From the NCBI GenBank assembly GCA_002385815.1, contig DGEE01000056.1, positions 1 through 22,562 of the forward strand: 22,562 nucleotides of DNA. The letters are read 5' to 3'. How positions within the stretch are numbered: position 1 is the first letter of the stretch; every line of letters starts with the position of its first letter. The notes beneath the pieces are model-generated. The model saw nothing but the letters and a program-made list of their open reading frames with translations, made no database searches and was not told the DNA's origin. Below are positions 1 through 6,953 of the stretch, piece by piece. The DNA is from Hungateiclostridiaceae bacterium UBA3934. GTDB taxonomy: Bacteria > Bacillota > Clostridia > Acetivibrionales > DTU013. The position numbers and the translations under genes are program-made.

Positions 1-1018
1 CTTCTTTCGCCAGCATCGTCAGTACCTGTTTCGAACCGGGCGCTATCACCAGGCTCACATCAGGGTGCACGGTCTTCCCTTTCAGTATCTTTGCCACTTT
101 TATCATATCCATATATGATGAATTGGTACAACTGCCTATAGCTACCTGGTCGACCTTTATGGCTCCGATCGAGGACACTGCCTCCACATTGTCCGGGCTG
201 TGCGGCTTTGCAGCCAGCGGTTCAAGGCTTCCCAGGTCGATGGTTATCTCCTCATCGTACTCTGCATCAGCGTCGGGCAGAAGCTCAACCCAATCATCTT
301 CTCTTCCCTGCGCCTTCAGGAAAGTCCTGGTCACTTCATCACTGGGGAAGATGGATGTGGTGGCTCCAAGTTCTGCTCCCATATTGGTTATGGTCGCTCT
401 TTCGGGAACCGTCAGTGATGCAATGCCATCGCCTGCATATTCGATGACTTTACCAACGCCGCCCTTGACGGTCATTATGCGCAGAACCTCAAGAATCACG
501 TCTTTTGCTGATACCCAGGGTTTCAGTCTGCCCTTGAGTGTCACTCTGCATACTTTCGGCATCATCATGTAGTAAGGGCCGCCGCCCATCGCTACTGCAA
601 CATCCAGACCACCGGCACCGATGGCCAGCATGCCGATGCCGCCGCCTGTCGGCGTATGGCTGTCTGAGCCCAGCAAAGTCATCCCCGGCACACCGAAACG
701 TTCCAGATGGACCTGGTGACAGATGCCGTTGCCTGGTCTGGAGAAGTAGACTCCATGCTTTGATGCTACTGTCTGGATATATTTGTGGTCATCTGCATTC
801 TCAAATCCCGCCTGCAGCGTATTATGATCTATATATGCAACTGATTTTTTGGTTTTGACCCGCGGGATCCCCATAGCCTCAAACTGCAGGTAGGCCATCG
901 TACCTGTGGAGTCCTGCGTCAGCGTCTGGTCTATCCTTATAGCGATCTCTTTGCCCGGGATCATCTCACCATTTATCAGATGCTCCTTTATTATTTTTTG
1001 TGTCAGATTCAGTCCCAT
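1..1018 (-). CDS. Aconitate hydratase, short (Aquifex-type) family, 3' part cut by window edge
   Basis: This is the N-terminal 339 residues of an aconitase/isopropylmalate-isomerase family protein, which would interconvert citrate and isocitrate through a [4Fe-4S] cluster. Visible signatures are DQTLTQDSTGTMA near residue 31, LLGSDSHTPTGGGIGMLAIGAGGLD around 117-140, and the cluster-ligand motif AIGSCTNSS near 306. The last two match the family's conserved DSHT and SCTN segments. The start at 1018 (MGLNLTQ) is preferred over the ATG at 1024 because the AGGAG lies about 8 bases upstream of 1018 but only 2 from 1024. It sits about 150 bases downstream of the citrate synthase gene on the same strand with no clear terminator between, so co-transcription is likely. 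The neighbouring citrate synthase argues for true aconitase rather than LeuC. The C-terminal swivel domain lies outside the window. Confidence 0.9.
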   Translation of the reverse strand, partial: MGLNLTQKIIKEHLINGEMIPGKEIAIRIDQTLTQDSTGTMAYLQFEAMGIPRVKTKKSVAYIDHNTLQAGFENADDHKYIQTVASKHGVYFSRPGNGICHQVHLERFGVPGMTLLGSDSHTPTGGGIGMLAIGAGGLDVAVAMGGGPYYMMMPKVCRVTLKGRLKPWVSAKDVILEVLRIMTVKGGVGKVIEYAGDGIASLTVPERATITNMGAELGATTSIFPSDEVTRTFLKAQGREDDWVELLPDADAEYDEEITIDLGSLEPLAAKPHSPDNVEAVSSIGAIKVDQVAIGSCTNSSYMDMIKVAKILKGKTVHPDVSLVIAPGSKQVLTMLAKE

Positions 1019-1171
1019 TCCCATTGCTCCTTCCTTTTTTTATTTATGTTCACCAGGCGACTTATTATTATGTGCCTCACCGTCCGGCCGGATCCGGTCA
1101 TTCCATAACCGGCCTGCCGCCGTGTAAGCCGTCAGCCGCCCATTTCTCCTTCAATATCATATCATACACCG
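1019..1171 (-). other. Intergenic spacer, citrate synthase to aconitase
   Basis: About 150 bases without a supported gene. It is GC-rich in the middle, with CCGGATCCGG-type short palindromes near 1085-1110, and carries the aconitase ribosome binding site at its promoter-distal end. No U-tract terminator was recognised, so read-through from the citrate synthase gene is expected. Confidence 0.5.
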
Positions 1172-2548
1172 TCATACCATGTCATAGAGTTCAGGTGCCA
1201 GCTTACGGACCACTCTTTCAAGCTCCCTGTCACTTATGGACGTCACCCTGCCGTTTTTGTACTGCTCATCTACCCATTCCTTTATCCTGATCACCTTTTC
1301 GTCTCGCTTGTCTATCCTCTTGTCTCCGGTGAGCTTGAAAAAACTGTTGATCCAATGAGCTATCCCGGCAGTCCCGGAGGTTTGGTTGATCGCAACACCA
1401 ACAGGTCTGTTGAGCAGCTTTTCCGTGTTGAATATATTGTATATTTCCTCATCCTTCAAAAGCCCGTCGGCATGGATGCCCGCCTGGGTCACATTGAAGC
1501 TCCTGCCCACAAACGGGGTCCTGGCCGGTATCTCGTAGCCCAGTACCTTCTCGTAGTACTCTGCGATTTCAGTGACAACGGTAGTATCCATACCGTCAGT
1601 AGTGCCTCTGATCTGCGCGTATTCGATGACCATGGCTTCAAGGGGCGTGTTGCCAGTCCTCTCTCCGATGCCCAGCAGTGAACAGTTGACGGCTGAGGCA
1701 CCATACAGCCAGGCACAGGTTGAGTTCGCGACTGCTTTGTAAAAATCGTTATGTCCGTGCCATTCTATCAGTTCACTGGGGAAGCCAGCATAATGCCTGA
1801 GGCCGTAGATGATACCCGGAACACTCCTGGGAAGCGCTACTCCGGGGTACGGTACTCCGTAGCCCATCGTATCACATGCCCTGATCTTTATTGGCACACC
1901 GCTATCCTCGCTCAGCCTGCGCAGTTCCAATGCAAAAGGCACGACAAATCCATAGAAGTCCGCCCGGGTTATGTCCTCAAAATGGCAGCGAGGCTTTATC
2001 CCGACTTCAATGGCTGATTTTATGATGCTCAGATAATGATCCAGAGCCTGCTTCCTCGTCATGTTGAGCTTTTTGAAAATATGATAATCCGAGCAGCTTA
2101 CAAGAATGCCGCTTTCTCTGACACCCATATCCTTCGCAAGTTGGAAATCGCTTTTGGTCGCCCTTATCCAGCTTGTCACCTCAGGGTATTCATAGCCAAG
2201 CTCCTGACACTTGTAAACGGCTTCTTTGTCTCTGTCGCTGTACAGGAAAAACTCGCACTGCCTGATGAGACCCCTGGGACCGCCAAGCCTGTGCAGCATC
2301 TTATACAGCTCTACTATCTGCTCTACGGTATAGGGCTCCCTCGACTGCTGTCCATCCCTGAAAGTGGTATCGGTGATCCACAACTCGTCTGCCGGGAACA
2401 TTGGTACCCTTCTGTGGTTGAACGCACATTTCGGTATCTCGTCATAATTGAATATTTCCCTGTAAAGATTCGGGTTTGCGACATCCTGCAGTTCGTAGCG
2501 ATACAATGTCTGCTCAAGCGTATTCGTCTTTTTGTTGAAAATCAGCAT
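1172..2548 (-). CDS. Probable Re-citrate synthase (HMGL-like / isopropylmalate synthase superfamily)
   Basis: The 458-residue protein has the DRE-TIM metallolyase architecture. The start motif DTTFRDGQQS is at 60-69, a CDTMGYG segment at 225-231, the metal-binding HGHND at 264-268 and GIGERTGN at 293-300. It lacks the C-terminal LeuA regulatory domain found in roughly 510-residue 2-isopropylmalate synthases. Family knowledge: in anaerobes such as Clostridium kluyveri, proteins of this family condense oxaloacetate and acetyl-CoA to citrate with Re stereochemistry. The adjacent downstream aconitase supports citrate rather than homocitrate or isopropylmalate as product. The start ATG has AGGTG 5 bases upstream. 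Upstream lies a near-consensus promoter covered by palindromes. Homocitrate synthase remains an alternative. Confidence 0.8.
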   Translation of the reverse strand: MLIFNKKTNTLEQTLYRYELQDVANPNLYREIFNYDEIPKCAFNHRRVPMFPADELWITDTTFRDGQQSREPYTVEQIVELYKMLHRLGGPRGLIRQCEFFLYSDRDKEAVYKCQELGYEYPEVTSWIRATKSDFQLAKDMGVRESGILVSCSDYHIFKKLNMTRKQALDHYLSIIKSAIEVGIKPRCHFEDITRADFYGFVVPFALELRRLSEDSGVPIKIRACDTMGYGVPYPGVALPRSVPGIIYGLRHYAGFPSELIEWHGHNDFYKAVANSTCAWLYGASAVNCSLLGIGERTGNTPLEAMVIEYAQIRGTTDGMDTTVVTEIAEYYEKVLGYEIPARTPFVGRSFNVTQAGIHADGLLKDEEIYNIFNTEKLLNRPVGVAINQTSGTAGIAHWINSFFKLTGDKRIDKRDEKVIRIKEWVDEQYKNGRVTSISDRELERVVRKLAPELYDMV

Positions 2549-2582
2549 AACAACACCTGTCTTTTTGTTTTAATTTTGTATC

Positions 2583-2602
2583 ATTGTATACAATTGTACA
2601 AT
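2583..2602. promoter_or_regulatory. Overlapping palindromic operator candidate
   Basis: ATTGTATACAAT (2583-2594) is a perfect 12-base palindrome. It overlaps ATTGTACAAT (2593-2602), a perfect 10-base palindrome. Together they cover the -10 element and most of the spacer of the citrate synthase promoter, the expected place for a repressor. The TTGTATACAA core resembles GntR-family (TnGT..ACnA) operators. No GntR regulator is encoded in the window, so the binding protein is unknown. Confidence 0.55.
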
Positions 2603-2611
2603 CGGTGTCAA
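2583..2611 (-). promoter_or_regulatory. Sigma-A-type promoter of citrate synthase gene
   Basis: On the minus strand TTGACA (2606-2611) is followed by exactly 17 bases and TACAAT (2583-2588), a 6/6 and a 5/6 match to consensus. This predicts a leader of roughly 28 bases before the ATG at 2548. The spacer and -10 are covered by two overlapping palindromes, listed separately. Confidence 0.75.
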
Positions 2612-2715
2612 TAGAATCCTTTCAACATTTTTCTGCTTCTATGTTGAACTAAGGAGGATTTTAGCATTTTATATCGAAATAGTTATTATGGTATTATCTC
2701 AGGGGGAGGATGAAT

Positions 2716-3999
2716 ATGGCAAAATTGAGAAAAGGCAAGACCAGAAAAAACATAGCCGAGCAAGTATCCAGCCAGGGAAAAATCAACTTGATAGCATCGA
2801 TCGTATCAGGTTTGGTAATGAGCGCCGTATTCGTACTGATAACAGGAAGATATCTGGAAGCGCTGCTGGTATTGGCTGCATCCGTAGTAACCTGTCAGGT
2901 ATTGCGAATTACGAATAACATCATGATACGCAGGATAGCAGATAAGTTTGAATCAGAACTGGAAGCGATAAAACAGGGCGACTACTCCAAGTTCCTCGAA
3001 CCCAGATCCTTTGGTGCGCTGTCCGGCATAGGTTCAGCGCTGAACTCAGTGTTGAGCGATATAAGGTCACTTATCGACAATTTCTTCTCGCTGTCCCATT
3101 CGATCATCCAGGCATCGAGAAAGGTGGGTACTACAGCAGAACAGGCGGTCTTATCCATTTCAGAGATATCAAAGACAGTGGACGAAATTGCAAAAGGCGC
3201 ATCTGATCAGGCAGTTGATGCACAGGAGGGTGTTCAGCTTGTAGACAAACTCTCGGAACAGATCGACTTTGTATATAGAAGCTATGGCGATGTAATGGAT
3301 GAGACGAACAACATCCACAAACTCAATGAAATAGGGCTTGAATCGGTCAAAATCCTCCGTGAGAGATCTGAGCAGAGTTTTGATTCTACTGAAAAGATAT
3401 TCTCCGTCGTTGAGAATCTGACAAATACGACAAAGGACATCGGCGCATTTGTGCAGTCGATCGAGGATATAGCCGAGCAAACCAATATGCTGGCACTGAA
3501 CGCCGCAATAGAAGCAGCCAGGGCCGGTGAAGCGGGCAAGGGCTTTGCAGTGGTCGCTGAAGAAGTAAGGCAGCTCGCCGATCAGAGCAGACGCTTCACA
3601 GAAGAAATAATAAATCTGATGGAAAACATAAGCGAAGAATCCCAGCAGGCCATACAGGCAATGGAAATGATGAGGAATGTCTCAAAAGAGCAGGGCGAGG
3701 CTGTTGAGAGTACAAACAAGGCATTTGGGAACATAGCTGAAGGCATAGTCGTCATCGTCGATAAAATAAAAGCCGTAAATGATGCCGTATTCGCGATGCA
3801 GAAAGATAAGGACAACGTGATCTCAGCCATCGAAAACATTTCCTCCGTATCCGAAGAAACAGCCGCTTCCAGCGAACAGGTCGCTGCCACAACAGAGCAG
3901 CAGCTTAAGGAGATTGATGAGATGAAGGTTGCTGCAGCGCAGCTTGACGAGCTGGTCCAGGAGCTCGATAAAAGGCTGAAGAAGTTCAAGATAAGGTAA
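2716..3999 (+). CDS. Methyl-accepting chemotaxis-type transducer without periplasmic sensor domain
   Basis: This 427-residue protein has two closely spaced membrane segments (about 24-43 and 47-64) joined by only a few residues. It therefore has essentially no extracytoplasmic sensor. A long helical cytoplasmic signalling domain follows, containing the hallmark hairpin tip IEDIAEQTNMLALNAAIEAA and the FAVVAEEVRQLADQS stretch at about 249-291, which binds CheA/CheW in this family. The C terminus is basic and lacks a CheR-type pentapeptide tether. The start at 2716 is chosen because AGGGGGAGG (2701-2709) is 6 bases upstream. The alternative ATG at 2710 directly abuts it. It is divergent from the citrate synthase gene and monocistronic. 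The input is unknown and could be sensed in the membrane or cytoplasm. Confidence 0.9.
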   Translation: MAKLRKGKTRKNIAEQVSSQGKINLIASIVSGLVMSAVFVLITGRYLEALLVLAASVVTCQVLRITNNIMIRRIADKFESELEAIKQGDYSKFLEPRSFGALSGIGSALNSVLSDIRSLIDNFFSLSHSIIQASRKVGTTAEQAVLSISEISKTVDEIAKGASDQAVDAQEGVQLVDKLSEQIDFVYRSYGDVMDETNNIHKLNEIGLESVKILRERSEQSFDSTEKIFSVVENLTNTTKDIGAFVQSIEDIAEQTNMLALNAAIEAARAGEAGKGFAVVAEEVRQLADQSRRFTEEIINLMENISEESQQAIQAMEMMRNVSKEQGEAVESTNKAFGNIAEGIVVIVDKIKAVNDAVFAMQKDKDNVISAIENISSVSEETAASSEQVAATTEQQLKEIDEMKVAAAQLDELVQELDKRLKKFKIR

Positions 4000-4065
4000 G
4001 CAGGAAAGTGTTGCCGGTATCTGATGAAGTAAAATAATAACCGGCAAAAACATGATCAGAAATCG

Positions 4066-4100
4066 AAGAAGCCCCGCCGTGATATGGAGCGGGGCTTCTT
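4066..4100 (+). terminator. Strong hairpin, likely bidirectional terminator
   Basis: Perfect 12-base arms AAGAAGCCCCGC (4066-4077) and GCGGGGCTTCTT (4089-4100) enclose an 11-base loop. The hairpin lies between the convergent transducer gene and hydrolase gene. The T-rich end is short, so termination in either direction rests mainly on the GC stem and the A/T bases in its lower part. Confidence 0.7.
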
Positions 4101-4177
4101 GATCCTGAGTTTATGGCTTTCATGCATTCAGCATCGGCCTGTTTAAGCTCTGGCCACTGGAAACCAGGTACTACCTG

Positions 4178-4909
4178 TCACACTTCATATTCTTTCATTA
4201 TCATTGCAGCTTCAACATTCGGGAATATGCCGGCAGCCTCTTCAACGAGATCTTTCAGGTCGTAGTCCGGCCAGAAGTGGGTCAGCAGCAGCTTGCCGGC
4301 TCCTGCCACTGCTGCAGCCTTACCGCACTGGGCAGCAGTCATATGTGGCGCAGATTCTGACCAGTCCTTCTCCAGAAAACCTGCATCGAGCATCAGCAGG
4401 TCAGCGCCCTTCGCAAAACTTACCAGATCATCAGTCCAGGCTGTATCTCCCGAGTATACGAATCTTTTGCCCGCACATTCCACCGATACGGCGTAATCCG
4501 GCCACGGATGATTCATTCGCGAGAAGCTGAGATGCATGTCTCCGAAGACCGGCCGGAAATCGTCTGTTATTGCTTCGAGTTCGAAGGCATCCTCCGCACC
4601 AACAGCAGAGTATACCTCCGCAGGCTCTGCGGGAGCACAGACCTTGAGCAGCCTGTTGTACAATCCGCGCTTTTTCCTTGTCTCAATCGCATATCTCAGT
4701 ACGAACATGTCACACATGTGATCGAAGTGCAGATGGGTCAGGATGACGGCATCGAGCTCGTCAAGACTTATTATTCTCTGCATATTGGCCAAAGTCCCGC
4801 TGCCGCAGTCAATCAGTATGTTTGTGTTTCCACTTTGCAGAAGATACCCTGAACATGCTCCTCCTGCAGCCGGATACGGGCCATTGTTTCCGAGTACTGT
4901 CAGCTTCAT
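4178..4909 (-). CDS. MBL-fold metal-dependent hydrolase (RNase Z-like)
   Basis: The 243-residue protein opens with MKLTVLGNNGPYPAAGGACSGY, typical of the RNase Z-like branch of the metallo-beta-lactamase fold. It carries the metal site THLHFDH with H59, H61, D63 and H64. Further ligands are likely in NHPW (near 133), the SGDT motif and LTHFWPD near the C terminus. It is shorter than true tRNase Z and lacks an obvious exosite arm, so it is best called an uncharacterised MBL hydrolase. The start ATG follows GGAGGGGTGAG. It lies 48 bases downstream of the ECF S-component gene on the same strand and is probably in its operon. The substrate is not predictable from sequence. Confidence 0.85.
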   Translation of the reverse strand: MKLTVLGNNGPYPAAGGACSGYLLQSGNTNILIDCGSGTLANMQRIISLDELDAVILTHLHFDHMCDMFVLRYAIETRKKRGLYNRLLKVCAPAEPAEVYSAVGAEDAFELEAITDDFRPVFGDMHLSFSRMNHPWPDYAVSVECAGKRFVYSGDTAWTDDLVSFAKGADLLMLDAGFLEKDWSESAPHMTAAQCGKAAAVAGAGKLLLTHFWPDYDLKDLVEEAAGIFPNVEAAMIMKEYEV

Positions 4910-4957
4910 GGGCTCACCCCTCCATTATGATATCGCTCCGGACCGCTATAGTTCAAA

Positions 4958-5503
4958 TCACTGTCCGATATTCTTATCCAACTGTATTTTATTGAATACC
5001 AATATCAAAATATATCCAAGTATCGCGCTGAATATGCCCTGCAGCGAATTAGGCAGCAGTTCTGCAGCGGCTGCGGTCAAGCCGAAGGCTTCATCGAACA
5101 CACCCAGCAAAAAGGCTTCAGCCAGAAAATATCCGGCGATCATGACAGCAGCCCCTGCGATTATTGAGAGGACAAGCCGCCCGTGCTGCAAAACACCGGT
5201 CTTGCGGAGGTTCGATGTAAGCAGTCCGATCACCAGACCTTCCAGACCCTTCACAACGAATGTTATTGGAACGAACAGAAGTGCACCTGCAGCCAGATCT
5301 GCCAGTGCTGACCCCACTGCTCCCGCGATCAGGCCTCCAGCCGGTCCCAGCAACGCCGAAGCCAGCATTATGACAGCATCACCAAGGTTAAAATATCCAC
5401 CCGGCAATATCATGGTTGGTATCCGGGTGAAGTATGTCGTAAGAAAAACAAGTGCAATCATAAGACCGTTTACTATTAGTTTCTTTGCGGGACTCTTCAG
5501 CAT
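4958..5503 (-). CDS. ECF-transporter S component (substrate-binding membrane protein)
   Basis: This 181-residue protein is almost wholly hydrophobic with about five to six membrane helices. It carries the segment TRIPTMILPGGYFNLGDAVIMLASALLGP followed by GGLIAGAVGSALAD, characteristic of the riboflavin/HMP-type ECF S-component family. Such proteins bind a vitamin and dock with the shared EcfA-EcfA'-EcfT module, which is not in this window. The reading frame is open back to 5569, but the start at 5503 is chosen because GGAGG sits 7 bases upstream and the protein then begins with a normal short basic tail (MLKSPAKK). The ligand is unknown. The neighbouring corrinoid-uptake genes are suggestive, but this gene has its own promoter and no recognised riboswitch. 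Confidence 0.8.
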   Translation of the reverse strand: MLKSPAKKLIVNGLMIALVFLTTYFTRIPTMILPGGYFNLGDAVIMLASALLGPAGGLIAGAVGSALADLAAGALLFVPITFVVKGLEGLVIGLLTSNLRKTGVLQHGRLVLSIIAGAAVMIAGYFLAEAFLLGVFDEAFGLTAAAAELLPNSLQGIFSAILGYILILVFNKIQLDKNIGQ

Positions 5504-5605
5504 AACAGCACCTCCATATCGGCCAGTGTCTTCAGAAAATCTCAAATCGCGACTTGATATTGATGCCAAAATATGCTCTTATGGAATATTTCGACATCTT
5601 AAACT

Positions 5606-5634
5606 ATTTTAAGTGCATGCTAGTATATTGTCAA
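5606..5634 (-). promoter_or_regulatory. Sigma-A-type promoter of ECF S-component / hydrolase unit
   Basis: Minus-strand TTGACA (5629-5634), 17-base spacer and TAAAAT (5606-5611). It lies just downstream of btuD and predicts a leader of about 100 bases before the ATG at 5503. No known riboswitch core was recognised in that leader. Confidence 0.7.
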
Positions 5635-5699
5635 GTGCGAACAGATGGCTGCTTATTTCCTCTTCCTTTGCGAATCTGCAGCACAATGTCACTGCAGTA

Positions 5700-6953
5700 T
5701 CAAATTACTTCATGCAGCCTGGCCGAATCCACCACAACAGCCCGTTTTTTCAGCCCGTTGTAAAGTTCCAGGGCTTTGCCGCCTGTAAAATCCCGGTTCC
5801 GAGGGTCAGTGTCCTCTATTATGATCAACTCTGAAGCATATGCGGCTGCTTCAAGGTTCCTTATGTTCTGAAGCCCGAAGGGCATATCGCATAATATGGT
5901 CATATCAGCAGCTTTAACCAGCTCTATATTCTCCTTCAGGCTGTTGTCGTCTATTTCGCTGAATGGCCTGCAAGCCAGCGCTCTGATACCGAATATGTCG
6001 GCACATGACAGATCGCTGTCACCGTGGGGGAACACACCGGCAGTGATCCTGCATCCTGCCTCAAAAAGCTGCCTTATGACACCGCATGCGGAACCTCCTC
6101 CGCCTATCACATGGACACTTAAATCCTTCCTGCTGCGGCTTCCTCCGGATATGTGGAAATCCACCAGACCGGTGACTCTGTTCCTGTATACGATGGCATC
6201 AACCCCATAGGATGATCTGAGGTTTTCCCTTGTAATAACAGATTCAGGGCTGCCATCAGCTATGATCCTGCCTTCCTTCATCATGATGAGCCTGGTACAG
6301 TAACGCACTGCAGTCTTCAGATCATGCACTGCTGCAATGACTGCTTTCCCGTTGTCGCTCAACTCACGCGCATATTTGAAAAGCTGCTCTTCATAGGCAA
6401 TATCGAGGCTGGCTGACGGCTCGTCCAGCAGTATCAGATCAGTCTCCTGGGCAAGCACTCTTGCAAAGAGGGCCCGTTGCCGCTCCCCCCCGGACAATGT
6501 GTTTATCAGCCTGTTTTCCAGCTTCAGGGTGTCGGTATATTCCATGCACCGGCGTGCCACGGCATAGTCCTCAGTAGTTTCCGGCCTGAATCTGCCGAGT
6601 TTGTGGTATCTTCCCGTTAAAACGATATCCATCACAGTGAACGGGAAAGTGACAGTGGTATCCTGATGCAGCATTGCAATTTTTGAGGCAATCTGTCTGT
6701 TGTTCAGTGTCCTGATGTCGGTGCCGTCAAGCTCGATACATCCGGTACCCTTGTTGATGCCATTGATGCATTTTAAAAGTGTGGTCTTCCCCGCCCCGTT
6801 TGGTCCTATAAGGCCAATGAACTCTTTTTTGTCTGCTTCGAATGAAATGTCCTTCAGGATGGGGACACCATCTATGTGATAGTTCAGATTTTCTATCCTC
6901 AGCAGCCTGGCACGACCTCCTGTGCTGCCGTTTCCGAATATCTCAGGATTCAA
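5700..6953 (-). CDS. btuD: Cobalamin-type ABC transporter ATPase with C-terminal Rossmann-like domain
   Basis: Residues 18-265 form a complete ABC ATPase: Walker A GPNGAGKT (50-57), Q-loop Q97, signature LSGGE (153-157), Walker B LILLDEP (173-179), D-loop SLD and switch H210. It belongs to the FecE/BtuD importer type. Residues about 278-417 are an extra domain beginning VHVIGGGGSACG, a glycine-rich Rossmann-like start with no assigned function. The frame starts with TTG at 6953, overlapping the permease stop (TTGA), with a weak GGTGGGG site. A stronger AGGAGGT lies further in, followed only by CTG codons at 6905 and 6902, so the true start is uncertain. It is the last gene of the cobO-btuFCD operon. 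Assignment to corrinoid rather than heme or siderophore rests on the riboswitch and cobO. Confidence 0.85.
   Translation of the reverse strand: MNPEIFGNGSTGGRARLLRIENLNYHIDGVPILKDISFEADKKEFIGLIGPNGAGKTTLLKCINGINKGTGCIELDGTDIRTLNNRQIASKIAMLHQDTTVTFPFTVMDIVLTGRYHKLGRFRPETTEDYAVARRCMEYTDTLKLENRLINTLSGGERQRALFARVLAQETDLILLDEPSASLDIAYEEQLFKYARELSDNGKAVIAAVHDLKTAVRYCTRLIMMKEGRIIADGSPESVITRENLRSSYGVDAIVYRNRVTGLVDFHISGGSRSRKDLSVHVIGGGGSACGVIRQLFEAGCRITAGVFPHGDSDLSCADIFGIRALACRPFSEIDDNSLKENIELVKAADMTILCDMPFGLQNIRNLEAAAYASELIIIEDTDPRNRDFTGGKALELYNGLKKRAVVVDSARLHEVI

Noticed and set aside
123..572. Plus-strand frame of 149 codons opposite the aconitase
   Set aside because: The minus strand clearly encodes an aconitase with DSHT and SCTN motifs, so the plus frame is its shadow.
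2641..2700. Promoter for the chemotaxis transducer (TTGAAC ... TTTATA, or a flagellar sigma-D type)
   Set aside because: The -10 match is poor and no sigma-D consensus is visible, so no element was listed. A stray AAGGAGG at 2651-2657 has no gene behind it.
4011..4047. Inverted repeat TTGCCGGT / ACCGGCAA followed by A-run after the transducer gene
   Set aside because: Loop of 21 bases and A rather than T downstream on the coding strand. The nearby 4066-4100 hairpin is a far better terminator.
5504..5606. Vitamin riboswitch in the leader of the ECF S-component gene
   Set aside because: No conserved core of the preQ1, FMN, TPP, THF or cobalamin class was recognised by eye. Only a covariance search could settle it.
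4743..5612. Long plus-strand frame (289 codons) across the hydrolase and S-component genes
   Set aside because: It is antisense to two well-supported genes, has Pro/Ser/Arg-rich composition typical of shadow frames, and lacks a ribosome binding site.
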